A stretch of DNA of 64,000 nucleotides from Siphonodentalium dalli. Lineage: Eukaryota; Mollusca; Scaphopoda; Gadilida; Siphonodentaliidae. Below the pieces are notes generated by a model that worked only from the letters and a program-made list of their open reading frames with translations, was not told the origin of the DNA and made no database searches. The stretch's first letter is position 1. Each line of letters starts with the position of its first letter. Location: assembly GCA_032622095.1 (NCBI GenBank), contig CP136065.1:110027195-110091194 (forward strand). The letters run 5' to 3'. Below are positions 12,055-23,410 of this stretch, in pieces. Both the position numbers and the translations under genes were made by a program.

Positions 12055-12280
12055 AATACACATATTATTCGCTTTTGAATTTTTTCGCAATATCGAAATA
12101 GTTCGATAAATATCTGAACTACCTTTCTACGAGCAATGAAAAAACAACTGTGAATACGGTGGTTGGTTCCCAGACACAAAACATCCATTTGCACGACATG
12201 GAACAGAAAAAAGGAGCGGTAGCAAAAAGGAGCGTTTGTTTGACTTCTGGCGAAAAGATGAAGCCGATATATCAATACAT
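12055..12280. repeat. Dispersed repeat pair, copy 2
   Basis: Second copy of the block order described for 10905-11215, about 1.15 kb downstream in direct orientation. It contains internal deletions relative to copy 1. The intervening 11216-12054 has short reiterations of TTCAATATGAACCTATTTGC near 11750-11860. Confidence 0.55.
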
Positions 12281-14309
12281 GTGGTTCGTTTATTTATCGA
12301 CCTATCGTATCGGTCGCGCTCCAAACTACGTAGAAATTTTGATATTGGGGTCATACTATGAACAAAATATAATTCAGTCATGTATGCCTACATATATCTA
12401 TAGATTTGTTGTTATACGCATATTGAATGTAGCCATGCATATCAATGTGATAATGATTGTACAATACATATTCAGCCCTCGAAATTAGCAAAACGGTCCC
12501 ATGGTAAATTTAATGCTTTGGCATGTTAGATTCCATATGTTGCCACGGCATTCCCGCGGTATTGCTTATTGCTCTGGCCAATTTCAAGAACTGCATATTC
12601 CCCCCCCCCCCCAAACATTATTGTATTTCCATATACTCCACTAGATAGCACTGTCAATATTTATTTTTGAATGTACATTGTCATTCTTGCATATTGGGCG
12701 ATATAGAATTAAGCGCTCTCCATGTGCATTTGGTTCAGTTTGGTTCGCCGAATATTTCTGCATTCGACACCAGAAGCAGGTTTTATATAACTACAAGCTC
12801 AAACAGGCTCCCTTTCGAGTCACCAATTTAAACCTGAGTCACCATTGGTTGAAATTGGACCAACAGTTCGGACAGACAGACAGACAGATCCTACTCTTAT
12901 ATACATATATGTGTGTTAGAGTTATATGAAGGCACGGACTCAGTATGAGTGTTTGATAGAATACATATCAATTTCGATTCTTATCAGAGTTGTGAACCTT
13001 GCTAGACTTCGAAATATGTGATTTATTAGCTTCTGGGCACGGACACAAGAGCAGGGGGAGATGGGGCAACTACCCGTACGTGGAAAGGTGAGAAAACCCT
13101 TAGAAATCAACCAACATATATACTTTAGCATTGGAGCAAATGTATACGCTCGTTGTGCTGAATCCACAGTGAGAACTGTCCACGAAGGCAAATCCCATTC
13201 TCCAGGCGTCTATCGCATATTCGGTTAAGAGAAGATTCGATTATTCCTCTTTCCCACAAGTTTCAAATGCTTCAAAGGCGAAATATTCACGTGACACAGG
13301 TGGCATTCGTTGACATCACGCGAGATCAGTTACACGTACGTGCGGCTGAACCTGACTAATGTTCAACTTCTGACTAGAAATCGCGCCCTTTTCTGGATTT
13401 TTACCCCCCCCCCCTTTGCAACCATTTTTGCTTCCGCTGCCCCTGTTTCTGGATTATAACTCCAGTTAAAGTTGCTTCATCGGCTGAAGTGGCGCACCAA
13501 AATAACGTTTTCAATGATTTTGCCAAATATATATAGAGGCCTATTTAGACTCAGAAATTTTGCACATAAAACTTTGCCCAGTCCCATGTAATCTGCGACC
13601 ACGTCGAAGATATTGCTGGTATAATGTGGCGGACTGTGAAATAATGCATTATTTTTACAGACAGTTTTAGGATAGTTATATGGTCTTTTATATATAGAGT
13701 TACTCTTTGCATCATAGGGACTCTATATATACCAGACAATATATATATACATATAGGGATATCGTTCTTGAACACCCATACAGTCTTTATTTCACCATCT
13801 TACGTACAACCCCCGAAGCTACAGTACTGTCGGTATACATATATGTACTCGCAAGATGTCATTGCGGAGACTATCCGTGCGCTTTTACCGAATCTAAGTT
13901 GTGCCATCTCCATATCGATCTCCAGTTTAGAGGGTACTCTACAATTCTGAGTATATGCTGTATACAATGAGTATATACTCTGCTATAATTCTGAGTTTAC
14001 GACGAGTATACGATGCTTTATCGACGATCGATTGCGTTTTAACAGTGCTGTTGTGTTCAACAACCCGCCTTCCTTAAGTACGAACGTTATATCAGGATCC
14101 TGCCCTGGAGTATATGAATGAAACGCATATATATCATTCACCGAGGAACTGAATATGCGTAGGTGTGATAAGGCGACAGACAATCGGAAATCGACTGCGG
14201 ACTTCCGGGCTCGTATTCACCAACTGTGTTTATCTGGTAGCGGATTCTCCAATGAGAATTTTCAGCCTGACAAACTTGGTAACGACCGAGTTATGATTTT
14301 TGTCAGAAT
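12281..14309. other. Intergenic stretch with microsatellite and LINE-tail-like pieces
   Basis: Holds poly-C runs near 12600 and 13407, and a stretch at about 12845-12890 reading TTGAAATTGGACCAACAGTT followed by (CAGA)n, which resembles the 3' end of RTE-type LINEs. AT-rich dinucleotide sequence is present near 13680-13770. No convincing exon was found. Confidence 0.4.
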
Positions 14310-14380
14310 AACCTGACCCGGGTTAGATCCCAGGTCCGCTAACACGAGAGACGAGTACGCTACCTCTCGGCTACCGACTT
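14310..14380 (-). repeat. Possible tRNA-related SINE head
   Basis: Read on the minus strand, GTCGGTAGCCGAGAGGTAGC resembles the D-arm/A-box of type II tRNAs. GGGATCTAACCC about 35 bp on sits where a B-box would be. The cloverleaf is incomplete and the B-box deviates from GGTTCRANYCC, so this is not a functional tRNA gene. A decayed tRNA-derived SINE is the likeliest explanation. Confidence 0.28.
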
Positions 14381-15268
14381 CCCTACGAAACACGCTATCG
14401 TCGATATGATTAACACTATCAAATTTGCCATTTCTCAATATATACTCTTTTCTCACATGCATTTAACGATACGGAGACGCAGACGGAATCTCTGAATCTT
14501 TCTGCGGAATGGGTTTTGAAATTTGAATATATCATTGGGATCTCAGAATTAGCACCAATAAAGGAGGAAGAGTCAAGGCAACGTTTCAGTTGATTATTAA
14601 GAGATAGGTCCAACCCATAGAAGCATGTTCATGTACTGATTATGTTCGTTTTTTTTAATGTAACCGGCCATAAACAATTGTGCATAGTCAAATCCCAACG
14701 ATTAGATAATCCTATACCGCGACAATGTCTATGAGGTCGACGACCATTGCTAGCTTAGCTGTGAGCCTCGCCCAGTAGATAAACCACCTGGACAATATAG
14801 AAACCAATTTAGCTATTACGAGTCATAGACTGCTGTCTATATGTTCTACATCGCATGTGTGTTGTTCCTACACCACCCCCTACACCCCTCTTCCGGTTCG
14901 GGAGGGCTAAAGCAACATTGAAAATAAACAAACGAAATCGAAAAAAATAACGATGACGAAAACTATTCTGTCGGGGCCATGTTTCGTCTAAATAATTGCT
15001 AGGGTAGCTATAGTACTAAGAACACATTTGTGTGATTGTACTTAGCTGAACCATATAGTACACTAATAATTGAGAAATATAACAGGTAGTTGTTAAGCTG
15101 TAAGGGTGGAAATACTTAAAAGTTTGCCAAGCGAGGTGGTTGTTTCGTAAAAATTGGGTAAACATAAGATACAGCGACGAAGGTGAACCAAGAAATACAT
15201 AATGAATAATCTCTGTTTCCTAATGTATACTTACACAATTTAAGTTAAAGACATTTGCTTAATCATAA

Positions 15269-15292
15269 ACTTATAAATCGCGAAGCGATTTA
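15269..15292. repeat. Short perfect hairpin
   Basis: TATAAATCGC and GCGATTTATA are separated by GAA. It lies about 230 bp beyond the polyadenylation signal of the lectin-like gene, so it is probably outside the transcript. No function is assigned. Confidence 0.5.
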
Positions 15293-15527
15293 TAAAAAGT
15301 TCAATTTCCCTCAATTTCCCCAATTAGACCCTCATTTCAATTTTGCAAGTAATTTTGGAATTTGGCAAAAAACATTTTCATTTGGCAAAAATTAATGTTG
15401 TAAGAGAAACTTTTAGTCCAGCTCCCACACTGCTAATAAGTTATTAATAACCCAATTCGCGTTGCTGTTGTTCCAAACCCCATTGCATAAAGTGGGTCGA
15501 TGGATTAAGCGTTCATAAAATATAAAT

Positions 15528-15533
15528 TTTATT
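15528..15533 (-). terminator. Polyadenylation signal of the lectin-like membrane gene
   Basis: AATAAA on the minus strand, about 75 nt after the stop codon at 15605-15607. The position and strand fit cleavage at about 15510, giving a short 3' UTR and marking this as the last exon. Confidence 0.7.
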
Positions 15534-15604
15534 GATAGAAAAATGGACGTCAGACTCAAATTCATTCTCGAAAAATTCCAGGAACCGACGCCTATCAATT
15601 TTTT

Positions 15605-16617
15605 TCAGAATGAGTTGGCCATCAGCTTAGCCATATTTGTCGAATCAAAAACTATTAAAACCCCAACTGGAATGAGAATGATGATCAGACCAAATGACCC
15701 TATCACAGTGCTACTCGGTCTTTGGTTATCTGCACAGTTGAGACGCCGCAAATATTTTCCGGTTGTGTTACGCTTTACAGTCATTTCCGACCTCATTTTC
15801 GCCATTATCGCCATCATCGATTCTGGTGAAATATGTTGAGTAGAATCTGTATTGGCTTGTTCTAACAGCGGTGTCAAGGTCACAAATATTGTATTGACAT
15901 CGGCGGCTGAGACTGTGACGTAGCTGGTTTGTATGTCGGTCATCGTCAGGTATGCCGTCTGAACTTCAGATATGACGTCGGTCACGTGTTCTGTAACATA
16001 CGCGGTTGAAACAACTTCAACCTCGACAGTAGAAACTGCTGTTACTGTGTGTACTGACACGTTGGTGGCCGTTGAACAATTATTTCCAGGTGTCTGAAAG
16101 TGGGTTACCGGCAGGATCTCTGTTTGGACGTTTGTCACAAACTCAGTTACCGGTACGCTACTTATAGCAAATACCGTACTAATAATCCCAACTTCTACAG
16201 TGGAAACTACTGTCAGTGTAGACACCGAAACGTCCGTGACGCTGATGACATTCGTTTGTATTTGATTTTCTGTTGTCGTCAAATATACTGTCTGCAAGTC
16301 TGTGAAAACATCGGTGATGTAAATTGTTGCATGATTGTCACTGACGATTTCAAACGTTGAGACCACAAAGACTGTAGCGAACGCCGTTACCATCTCAGTT
16401 GTCACGATTTGCGGTGGAATCACGGTGACGATTTCCGTGGCTGTACTGACAACGTAAATTGTTTGACTTTGGATGATCGGTGGAGCTGTGTCTACCGACG
16501 GACAATGAGCAATCACACTCGACTTGTCGGTGACCGTCTGAGTCTGCGTAATGAAGATTTGCCCTCCGGTATCTGGTGCGTCACATAAACGTCCTGAGCC
16601 AAACACAGGTGGATAAT
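15605..16617 (-). CDS. Last exon: Thr/Val/Ser-rich stalk, transmembrane segment and short tail of a lectin-like membrane protein
   Basis: The acceptor GATTGTCTGTTCACAG precedes 16617. The exon enters in phase 1, matching the upstream exon, and runs 336 codons to a stop. The sequence begins YPPVFGSGRLCDAPDTGG, then continues for about 230 residues as alternating Thr/Val/Ser/Ile strings such as TVVSTVEVGIISTVF with recurrent VST and TEFVT motifs and few charges. It ends with a hydrophobic span (VIGSFGLIIILIPVGVLIVF) and about 13 cytoplasmic residues. This indicates an extracellular, probably heavily O-glycosylated stalk anchored by one C-terminal membrane helix. The open frame extends 29 codons upstream of the acceptor into the intron, but phase and acceptor favour 16617. 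AATAAA follows. The stalk has no named family that I recognise. Confidence 0.75.
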
Positions 16618-16711
16618 CTGTGAACAGACAATCGGAATGCTCTATATAACACACATAACAAATAACTACAAGGGTTGTGGTGGGATTACCATCTTCGGTC
16701 AATATTTTCTG

Positions 16712-17100
16712 CAGATGGAAATTTCATGCCTGACACAACATTAGTCAGAATGTTTACACAACATTTAGGTTGAAATTTGTCCGGGCTAATTGTCTAATTT
16801 TCCAACCAGGAATTAGTGTGGGATTTGTTAAATTTAGACCAACCAGATGGACCAACAGTACATAATTTATAGTTTTTGGTCCAAATTTTGGTCTGACATT
16901 GCCATCAGGTTTTCAACCTTATGGGTGTAAGTTTGGACATTTCCAACTGTGGGAACGTTCCAACATGCACAAGGGGTTGGAAATGGAATTTCACAAACAT
17001 GGGCTTTTGTTCTGGTTCAACGGGACCAATTGGTAATTTTAAGGACACCACCACGCCATAGACCCTATAGCCATGTCCATTTACCAATAAGAACATGTTT
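16712..17100. repeat. Dispersed repeat R3, copy 2, in an intron
   Basis: TGGAAATTTCATGCCTGACA followed by CAACATTAG matches the core of the copies at 7230 and 27620. It lies in the intron just upstream of the last exon of the lectin-like gene. Boundaries are unclear. Confidence 0.45.
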
Positions 17101-17402
17101 AGAAGACCTGGAGAAAACTGGCTAAACGTCTAGTCAGATAAACCCATGTCAACTCATACACCATTTGTGGATCTTGATTTGATTAATGAACTCTGACACA
17201 CTCCTCCATAAGTGGTTTTTAAACGAAATGGCTTTTCCACCATTCATTCAGATTAGCCAAAGGCCATGGAAATGACAATTTAAAAAAAATAGCGGTACAT
17301 ATTCTACCAGCATCATATCAATTCAACCGGACCACCAGCTGTTGACCAGCCAGCAACACAGCAAATTAGCAGGACCACTTAACCAGATATGTGATCTCTT
17401 AC

Positions 17403-17516
17403 CTTCATATGACGATGTCGTGCACCAGTTTGGAGGTGTTACGTCAGTGCCAGCAGTACAATCACTGTTGAACGTACCACTGTTGGTAACTGTCGGGGCA
17501 GCACTAATGGATATAC
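17403..17516 (-). CDS. Linker exon of the lectin-like membrane gene
   Basis: A 114-bp minus-strand exon with acceptor TTTCATACAG and donor GAAG|GTAAGAG. It is phase 1 on both sides. It encodes about 37 residues beginning ISISAAPTVTNSGTFNSDCT and ending PNWCTTSSYE. Two cysteines, N-glycosylation sequons and Ser/Thr richness suit an extracellular linker. Both its phases match the exon at 20090-20293 and the last exon at 16617. No domain is recognised. Without transcript data its inclusion rests on splice signals, phase and composition. Confidence 0.65.
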
Positions 17517-18117
17517 CTGTATGAAAATAAAACTCACTGCAATGCGTAATTTATATATAGATCGAACGACAGTGTGTGAACTGGTTTACGTTATTTCAAC
17601 CCAACAGTAGCCATAGTTAAGGGTCAGGGGACCTTAACTGGTACCAAACTGGAAACATGTTTACAATTAATTGCACACAAGTTGACTCATCTGTAAAAGA
17701 TTCAGAAAACAACATTGTACGTGGCAATTTTATCCAAACAAAAATAAAGAAATTTACCTTGAAAATTTCACTGCAAATTTTCTTGTTTTATGAGTCACTA
17801 TAAACATGTGCTCGCAATAAGTTTCAAATAATGATACAATTTGCTATTCTTCCACTAAAATTATTACCCAAATTTTTTATTCTGCTTCTAAAAAGATACA
17901 TATTTTGCAGCAAATGTTTTCAAGTTGCCTATTATCATGGTAAACATGTGGTCCTGGTGATGTCAAGTGAGGTCCCCTATCCGTAAGTAAGGATGTCCAG
18001 ATACTATAAATGTGGTGCTAAAGCAGTGGTATCAATTCAGCTGTGAGAAAATGAGATTTCCGTGAGAGTGGAAACATTGTGTACCTCAGGATCACATTAA
18101 AGTTATGTGGAATATTG

Positions 18118-18766
18118 TTGAGAAGAGTAAACGCGGTTTGGTTGCTTAGAAGAGTAAACGCGGTTTGATTGCCTAGAACAGTAAACGCGGTTTGGTTGTT
18201 GAGAAGCGTAAACGCGATTTGGTTGATGAGAAGAGTAAACGCGATTTCGTTGTTCAGAAGAGTAAACGCAGATTTGGTTGATGTGAAGAGTAATCGCGGT
18301 ATTGTTGTTGAAAAAAGAAAACGCGGTTTGGTTGCAGAGAATAGTAAACGGGGGTTGGTTGTTCCGAAGAATAAACGCAGATTGATTGCCAAAAAGAGTA
18401 AACGCGGTTGGTTGCTGAGAAGAGTAAACACGGATTTATTGTTGAGAAGAGTAAACGCGGTTTGGTTAACTTGACGAGAAGAGTAAACGCGGTTTTCTTG
18501 TTGAAAAAAGGAAGCGCGGTTTGGTTGGAGAAAAGAGTAAACGCGGTTTGATTGATAAGAAGAGTAAAAACGGATTGATTGCTGAGAAAAGTAAACGTGC
18601 ATTGGTTGGTTGCTGAAAAGAGTAAACGCGGCTTCGAAGCTAGAAGAGAAACGCGATTTGGCTGCTGAGCATTGTAAACGCTGATTGGATGCTGAGAAGA
18701 GTAAACGTGATTTGGTTGCCGAGAGTAGGAAACGCGGCTTGAGTTCAGAGACCAGTAAACACGATT
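18118..18766. repeat. 27-bp minisatellite, about 24 units, in an intron
   Basis: The unit consensus is GAGAAGAGTAAACGCGGTTTGGTTGTT (given here in two overlapping parts: GAGAAGAGTAAACGCG and GCGGTTTGGTTGTT). About 24 diverged copies run head to tail, with occasional 1-5 bp indels. It lies between the exons at 17403 and 20090 of the lectin-like gene. A 253-codon frame (18018-18779, minus) is open right through it. However, unit indels switch that frame between two different 9-residue readings, so the openness is most likely a composition effect. Confidence 0.85.
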
Positions 18767-19059
18767 GTGTTATACTCATTCAGCCAACGTTATATCACAC
18801 ATCTTTGAGTTGTTTTATTTCAACATTGATTGTTCAGAAACTAACTCTTCAAGAACTGAAGCTATATCCTCAAACTTATGAATTCATTTAAAAGCTAGAT
18901 AACTTATCTAGTGCACGTACCGGTTTATTTAGGTTGCAGGAAAAGACATTTAAAGATATCGTGGGCACCATCAAAAGGACCAGTCTTGTTCTCAAAATAA
19001 TAAACATTGCTCTATCAAAGTGATATTATGGACTTGTTCGGGTCCATGAAATTGATAAG

Positions 19060-19170
19060 TTATACTTATGCGAAACCGACGAGAGCTGTTTTGCGGCGGG
19101 TCCGACGCCGGGAAGTTCGCTCGACGAAGGCGCCCGCGCCGAAACAGGCGGTCCGCGGCACGATATTGCG
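19060..19170. other. Local GC-rich patch in intron
   Basis: About 100 bp with many CG dinucleotides (for example GCGGCGGGTCCGACGCCGGG) within AT-rich intron sequence. Frames on both strands are open for 65-80 codons but lack splice sites or similarity I can recognise. It could be a fragment of an inserted element or a regulatory patch. Confidence 0.3.
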
Positions 19171-20089
19171 ATATGGCAACTTGGGTAATGTAGCATTCTA
19201 CTAACGTCGCCCGAAAAATTCAAAGAAATCGACCATACCACTCCATAGAAAACATCGTCTGAACTTGTCAATTGTAAATATTTACATCTCCATTCGGGAC
19301 GCTACTTTTGGCGATAAACTAACAAAATTGATTTCGTCACCGAAAGTCATTGCATATATAACAATAACGGTGTGTGTTGTCAATTTGAATTAACATTCGT
19401 AACAAATAACTACTTTGATCAAGATTATTCTCAAATTCTATTTGATCACCCTACCGGAGTGTTTCACATCACTTTAACCACTAAACCAGTGAGTGTACTC
19501 GATAGCAATGTCAGGTTTCTGTTTCGTTACTTTATAGTCCAGGCACATTAGACGTGACAGTGGAAAAGTAAGGAAATACATCCGGAAAAGCTGATTTTGT
19601 TAGATTATTTAGGACATACGCACCATATGCGTCTTTTATTTGCAAGTCAAGCATGCCCCAGTGCCCATTTTCGGATGCTACGGTTCGCAGTGCGCATTTT
19701 GAATAGCTCTAGCAGTCGTAATGGGTAACAGGTCTTTGAATCATGCGGAATGTTTCAAAATGTGTCTTATATATCTGAGTAATATATGTATATATATATT
19801 CCGATCAAGTGTTCACATGGAAATATTTGTTCCTCGGCGATACCATGCATTCCCTTCATGCATTTATTATTCGTACAATATACTTTATCTATTGTATGCA
19901 GAGGTTATGTTTGGCATGCACACATATAGGTAGTGTGATATCAAGGATATAGCCATATTTAACATGGTAGTACTAAGATAGTACCATGGTGCTTTTTTAT
20001 ATGGGTACATAGCACACACAGTTTGGCGCCCGATGTGAGTTGCCGGAATAAAATACGCTTCCCGCGTAACCATCTCGAGTTGGACTCAC

Positions 20090-20293
20090 CATCAATACAA
20101 TCCTTCCTGTGCATAGCAACCCCGGTGTTAGCGTTCTTATCGGAATTCTTCAGTGTGAGACACATATTGTCCACAAACAGCGATGCCCAGCAATCAGCGG
20201 CACCAATGCAACTATCCAAACATTGATCTAACGTTGCCTCGGTCTCCACATGGGCATGCGTCTTGAATAACTCAGACATGGGACAAGAAGCGT
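20090..20293 (-). CDS. PAN/apple-like cysteine-module exon of the lectin-like membrane gene
   Basis: A 204-bp minus-strand exon with a strong acceptor (CTTTTGATTGCAG) and consensus donor (GATG|GTGAGT), phase 1-1, as is typical of shuffled extracellular modules. The 68 residues carry the cysteine pattern CPMSEL...QCLDSC...DCWAS...NMCLTL...KDC. The arrangement QCxxxCxxxxxC followed by an aliphatic/aromatic strand and CxL resembles PAN/apple-type modules that bind protein or carbohydrate. It follows the lectin-like exons and precedes the linker exon in the same orientation. Assignment is from cysteine spacing only. Confidence 0.68.
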
Positions 20294-20887
20294 CTGCAAT
20301 CAAAAGACTCTTAGAATAAATAATCCCAGATAATAGTTTACTTTCCAATTATTTGCGGCTTCTGATTGGTCGAAAGTTGTGCACTATATAGCGTTCTGCT
20401 AAATTTAGCACGACGTCATGTTGTTGCTACATGATCGTTATAAATTCAGCATAGTGATACACGTATACCTATAACTCTGAGGAAACACATAATACAGTAA
20501 TGCCCTAAATAATCGACTCCTTAACCACAGCATAATTATGGGTAATTTTTCAGGATTTAGTCGGAAATAAGGCTTGTTGCCATCATCGGAAAGCTCTCAC
20601 TGACCTATAGAGACTTAAGTGATTGCGAAAACAATGTGCTGAAATTATACCACCAATTCTATAGAGCCGGGAATCTACATCTAATATGCTCGAAAATGGT
20701 AACAAGATACCACAACTGACAATTTCAACATTTATGTTTTCTATATTTTCCAAATAATTATATCAACAAGCTATTATCTTACTGAGCTATCTCGACTCAG
20801 CTCGATTACCGTACTACAAAAAGCGGACATCGAAAAGTTTGTTTTAAAGGAGATTAGGACGTTCAAATTCCACAACCTCGAAAAATT

Positions 20888-21095
20888 GTGACTGACGTGT
20901 CTTGGAACATACATTATACGTTGGGTTTTATAAGTTATTGTGGTTGATTGACGGTAACATGGTGTGACATTGATGCCTCGGAGTTTGTGTTGAACATATA
21001 TGCACCAAGTCCTCAATTAATGTCACACCATGTTACCGTCAAGGGGCCTCAATAACGTATACGTTCTGCCGACAGTCATTGTCAGTCATAGCAAT
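20888..21095. repeat. Inverted repeat with perfect inner arms
   Basis: TTGACGGTAACATGGTGTGA (about 20949-20972) is inverted at about 21020-21043 across a loop of about 50 bp. Weaker pairing extends outward to TGACTGAC on each side. It lies in the intron between the lectin-like exons at 20293 and 21895 and is probably a small MITE. Ends and target duplication are not resolved. Confidence 0.6.
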
Positions 21096-21894
21096 TTAAA
21101 ATGACATTTATTCCGAAGAATGATCAGCAGAAAAATGTCAAAATTTTCTATCGCTCTCGCCATAACGTTGTTCAACGTAAATGATGTCATGAAAAAAGCA
21201 AGCCAACGAGAGACGATGAAACGGTTGTCTTGGTTTCCTTATTTTGACGGCTCTAGACGTAAACGTGGAGAATGTTGCGCGGCTCTCTGTCCAATTAACG
21301 ACGCTGTTTCTTAATTAATGGCTCCAGGCGGAACATAGTTAGTTCATTCGCTATCTTTTTGGTTCAGTTGTTTTATATGCATGTGAAGAAAACGATGAGA
21401 ATATATTCACTTCGATATGAGACCTATTTCCTCAAAGAATCGATATATACCGTCACGTTCGAGCCAACTTCGTGTGTTGGAATTCTTACTCATCAGTTTT
21501 CGAGAGGGAGAATTCAAAACTGCGAATATTGTATCGAGTATAGTATCATTATAATCCATGGAATATAAGAAATGATAAATTCCGATAACTCTGCAGGAAA
21601 AGCCGAGCTAGAAGGGACACACTAGACAATATTCTAGACAGTTGTCAGGCATAAAGACACATAAACAAAAATGGTTGTTCACATTGTAGGCTGTTCCTTT
21701 GATAGTTATAAATCCGTGTTTGAAATACAAGCAATAAGTAACTAAGGCGTTCATAGGGCTTGTCGAATCAGAATCGAGGAAAATGAAAGAGAAAATCGAG
21801 GTGTAATTATACGAAAATACATGACGTTGGCCGCAGCTATACGACGCCCGGGTGATTGCGCGGTGTGTTAAATGTTGACGAGCAATATACTTAC

Positions 21895-22127
21895 AGACGT
21901 CTATTGTTTCACAGATGTATTCTTTTTCTTGTGTACAGCTCGTTTTCTTTATCTCGAAATACGGTTGGCCTTTTCCTTCTATATAACAGAAGTTGGTTGA
22001 GTCAGCATTTGTGAATTCCACTCGTGTGGTATAAACGCTCGCGTTGAATAGCTCACATGTTTCCCACATATGTTTCGTATTACCAGGATAATCTATCGTG
22101 TAAAGGCCGATGCGGTATTCAGTACTT
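21895..22127 (-). CDS. C-terminal half of the C-type-lectin-like domain (exon)
   Basis: A 233-bp minus-strand exon with acceptor TTCGTTTATTTTCAG and donor GTCT|GTAAGTATA. It enters in phase 2 and leaves in phase 1. It starts STEYRIGLYTIDYPGN; the RIGL corresponds to the conserved WIGL of C-type-lectin folds. It ends FCYIEGKGQPYFEIKKTSC followed by TQEKEYICET, matching the terminal C...C..(Y/F)ICE signature. The usual Ca2+/sugar-binding EPN or QPD and WND motifs are not evident, so calcium-dependent sugar binding is doubtful. The entry phase matches the donor of the exon at 36488-36650, which supplies the first half of the same domain. The next exon is 20090-20293. Confidence 0.78.
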
Positions 22128-22194
22128 CTGAAAATAAACGAATGACACTGGAAGATGGGATATAATTATATATATTTATATAGCTCGGCCGTGT

Positions 22195-23410
22195 CGTGTG
22201 TTTTACACAAAATCATAAATTTCACACAAGAAATTTTCGAAAATATGACCAAAGGCAAGCAGACCGATGTCGCATTTATGGACTTCTCAAAAGCTTTCGA
22301 CAAAGTTGACCATCAAAGGCTAATCCTAAAACTCAGGTGAATCGGCATAAATAACACAGCTGGATTCAAGACTTTCTATCCAACAAATCACAGAAAGTTG
22401 TTGTCAATGGCCCTGTGTCTTTATCATCTACATAAACGACCTCCCATCCTCTCTATCAAGTCACTCTCGCCTGTTTGCAGATGACACTGTAGTACACTCT
22501 GCCATATCCTCACCCTCAGACTGCAATACTATCCAACAAGACCTCCTCAAACTAGAAAAGTGGGAAGATGAGTGGCAAATGGCATTCAATACCGACAAAT
22601 GTGAAATAAGGAAAAAGGAACCTATAATTCATGACTACTACCTCCACCATCAGAAACTAAATAGCACAGGAAAGGCAAAATATCTAGGAATAACCATCTC
22701 TAAAGATATGTCATGGAATTCTCACATAAATAGCATCACAAAAAAGCCAACGCCTCATTAAGATTTATCAGAAGAAACATCAGGACAAAATAACCATAAA
22801 ACAAAAGAACTAGCCTATAAAACATACGTCCGCCCTAATCTGGAATATTGTTAAACCATATGGCACCCATGGCAAGCATACCTAAGAGACCAAATAGAAA
22901 TGGTCCAACACAGAGCAGCCCGGTACACACTGGACATTTACAACTACCCAAGCCTCTGACATGATAAAACACCTGCAATGGCCTTCTCTAGAACAGCGAC
23001 GATTATATTCATCACTTGTCATGTTCTACAAAATCAAAAACAATATTGTTAATATACGAGACACTGCCCCCATCACAACATCCAGAGGTAATAAATTTGT
23101 ACTATTTTTCACTGGACCCAAATACATCCGCACCTCATTCTACCCACGTACTATTCTTGCATGGAATTCTCTTGACCCTGCTATTGCTACCCTCACATAC
23201 CTAGACAAGTTCATATCTGCTCTCTATAGCGACCACTTCAAACTCCCATAACCAACCTGTACCTAATCTGAGTTTGTATCATGTTTTTTAAATATAATCC
23301 AAAATTCACCAAAAAATATTGCAGATAAAAATTGTATAGCTACACAATCATGCGCCTCCTTTAAAACTTCAACATGATGAAGGTTAGGAGAAACCTATAG
23401 ATAGATAGAT
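22195..23410 (+). mobile_element. LINE-D: 5'-truncated Jockey/CR1-like retrotransposon remnant
   Basis: Reverse-transcriptase pieces are spread over several frames: QTDVAFMDFSKAFDKVDH (about 22260-22310), the catalytic LFADDTV (about 22470), NTDKCEI, then KAKYLGITISKDMSWNSHI (about 22670-22730), a thumb/C-terminal piece WPSLEQRRLYSSLVMFYKI (about 22980-23040) and NSLDPAIATL near 23170. A deletion just before YINDLP has removed the SGVPQG region, and there are several frameshifts and stops. The 3' end is marked by (ATAG)n at about 23398-23410. It lies in the large intron of the lectin-like gene in antisense orientation. Dead copy. Confidence 0.85.

Noticed and set aside
14310-14380. A genuine tRNA gene on the minus strand
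   Set aside because: The B-box deviates and the anticodon and T arms do not pair well; kept only as a possible SINE head.
16618-16702. Upstream extension of the last exon's open frame as coding
   Set aside because: An internal acceptor at 16617 has a better pyrimidine tract and the correct phase 1 to follow the exon at 17403-17516. The extension starts without an ATG.
18118-18766. CRISPR-like array of about 27-bp repeats
   Set aside because: There are no unique spacers of constant length; units are contiguous, and the context is eukaryotic with introns. It is a minisatellite.
19026-19271. GC-rich frames as an exon of the lectin-like gene
   Set aside because: No acceptor/donor pair in the required phase 1-1 was found, and the composition is unlike the flanking exons.
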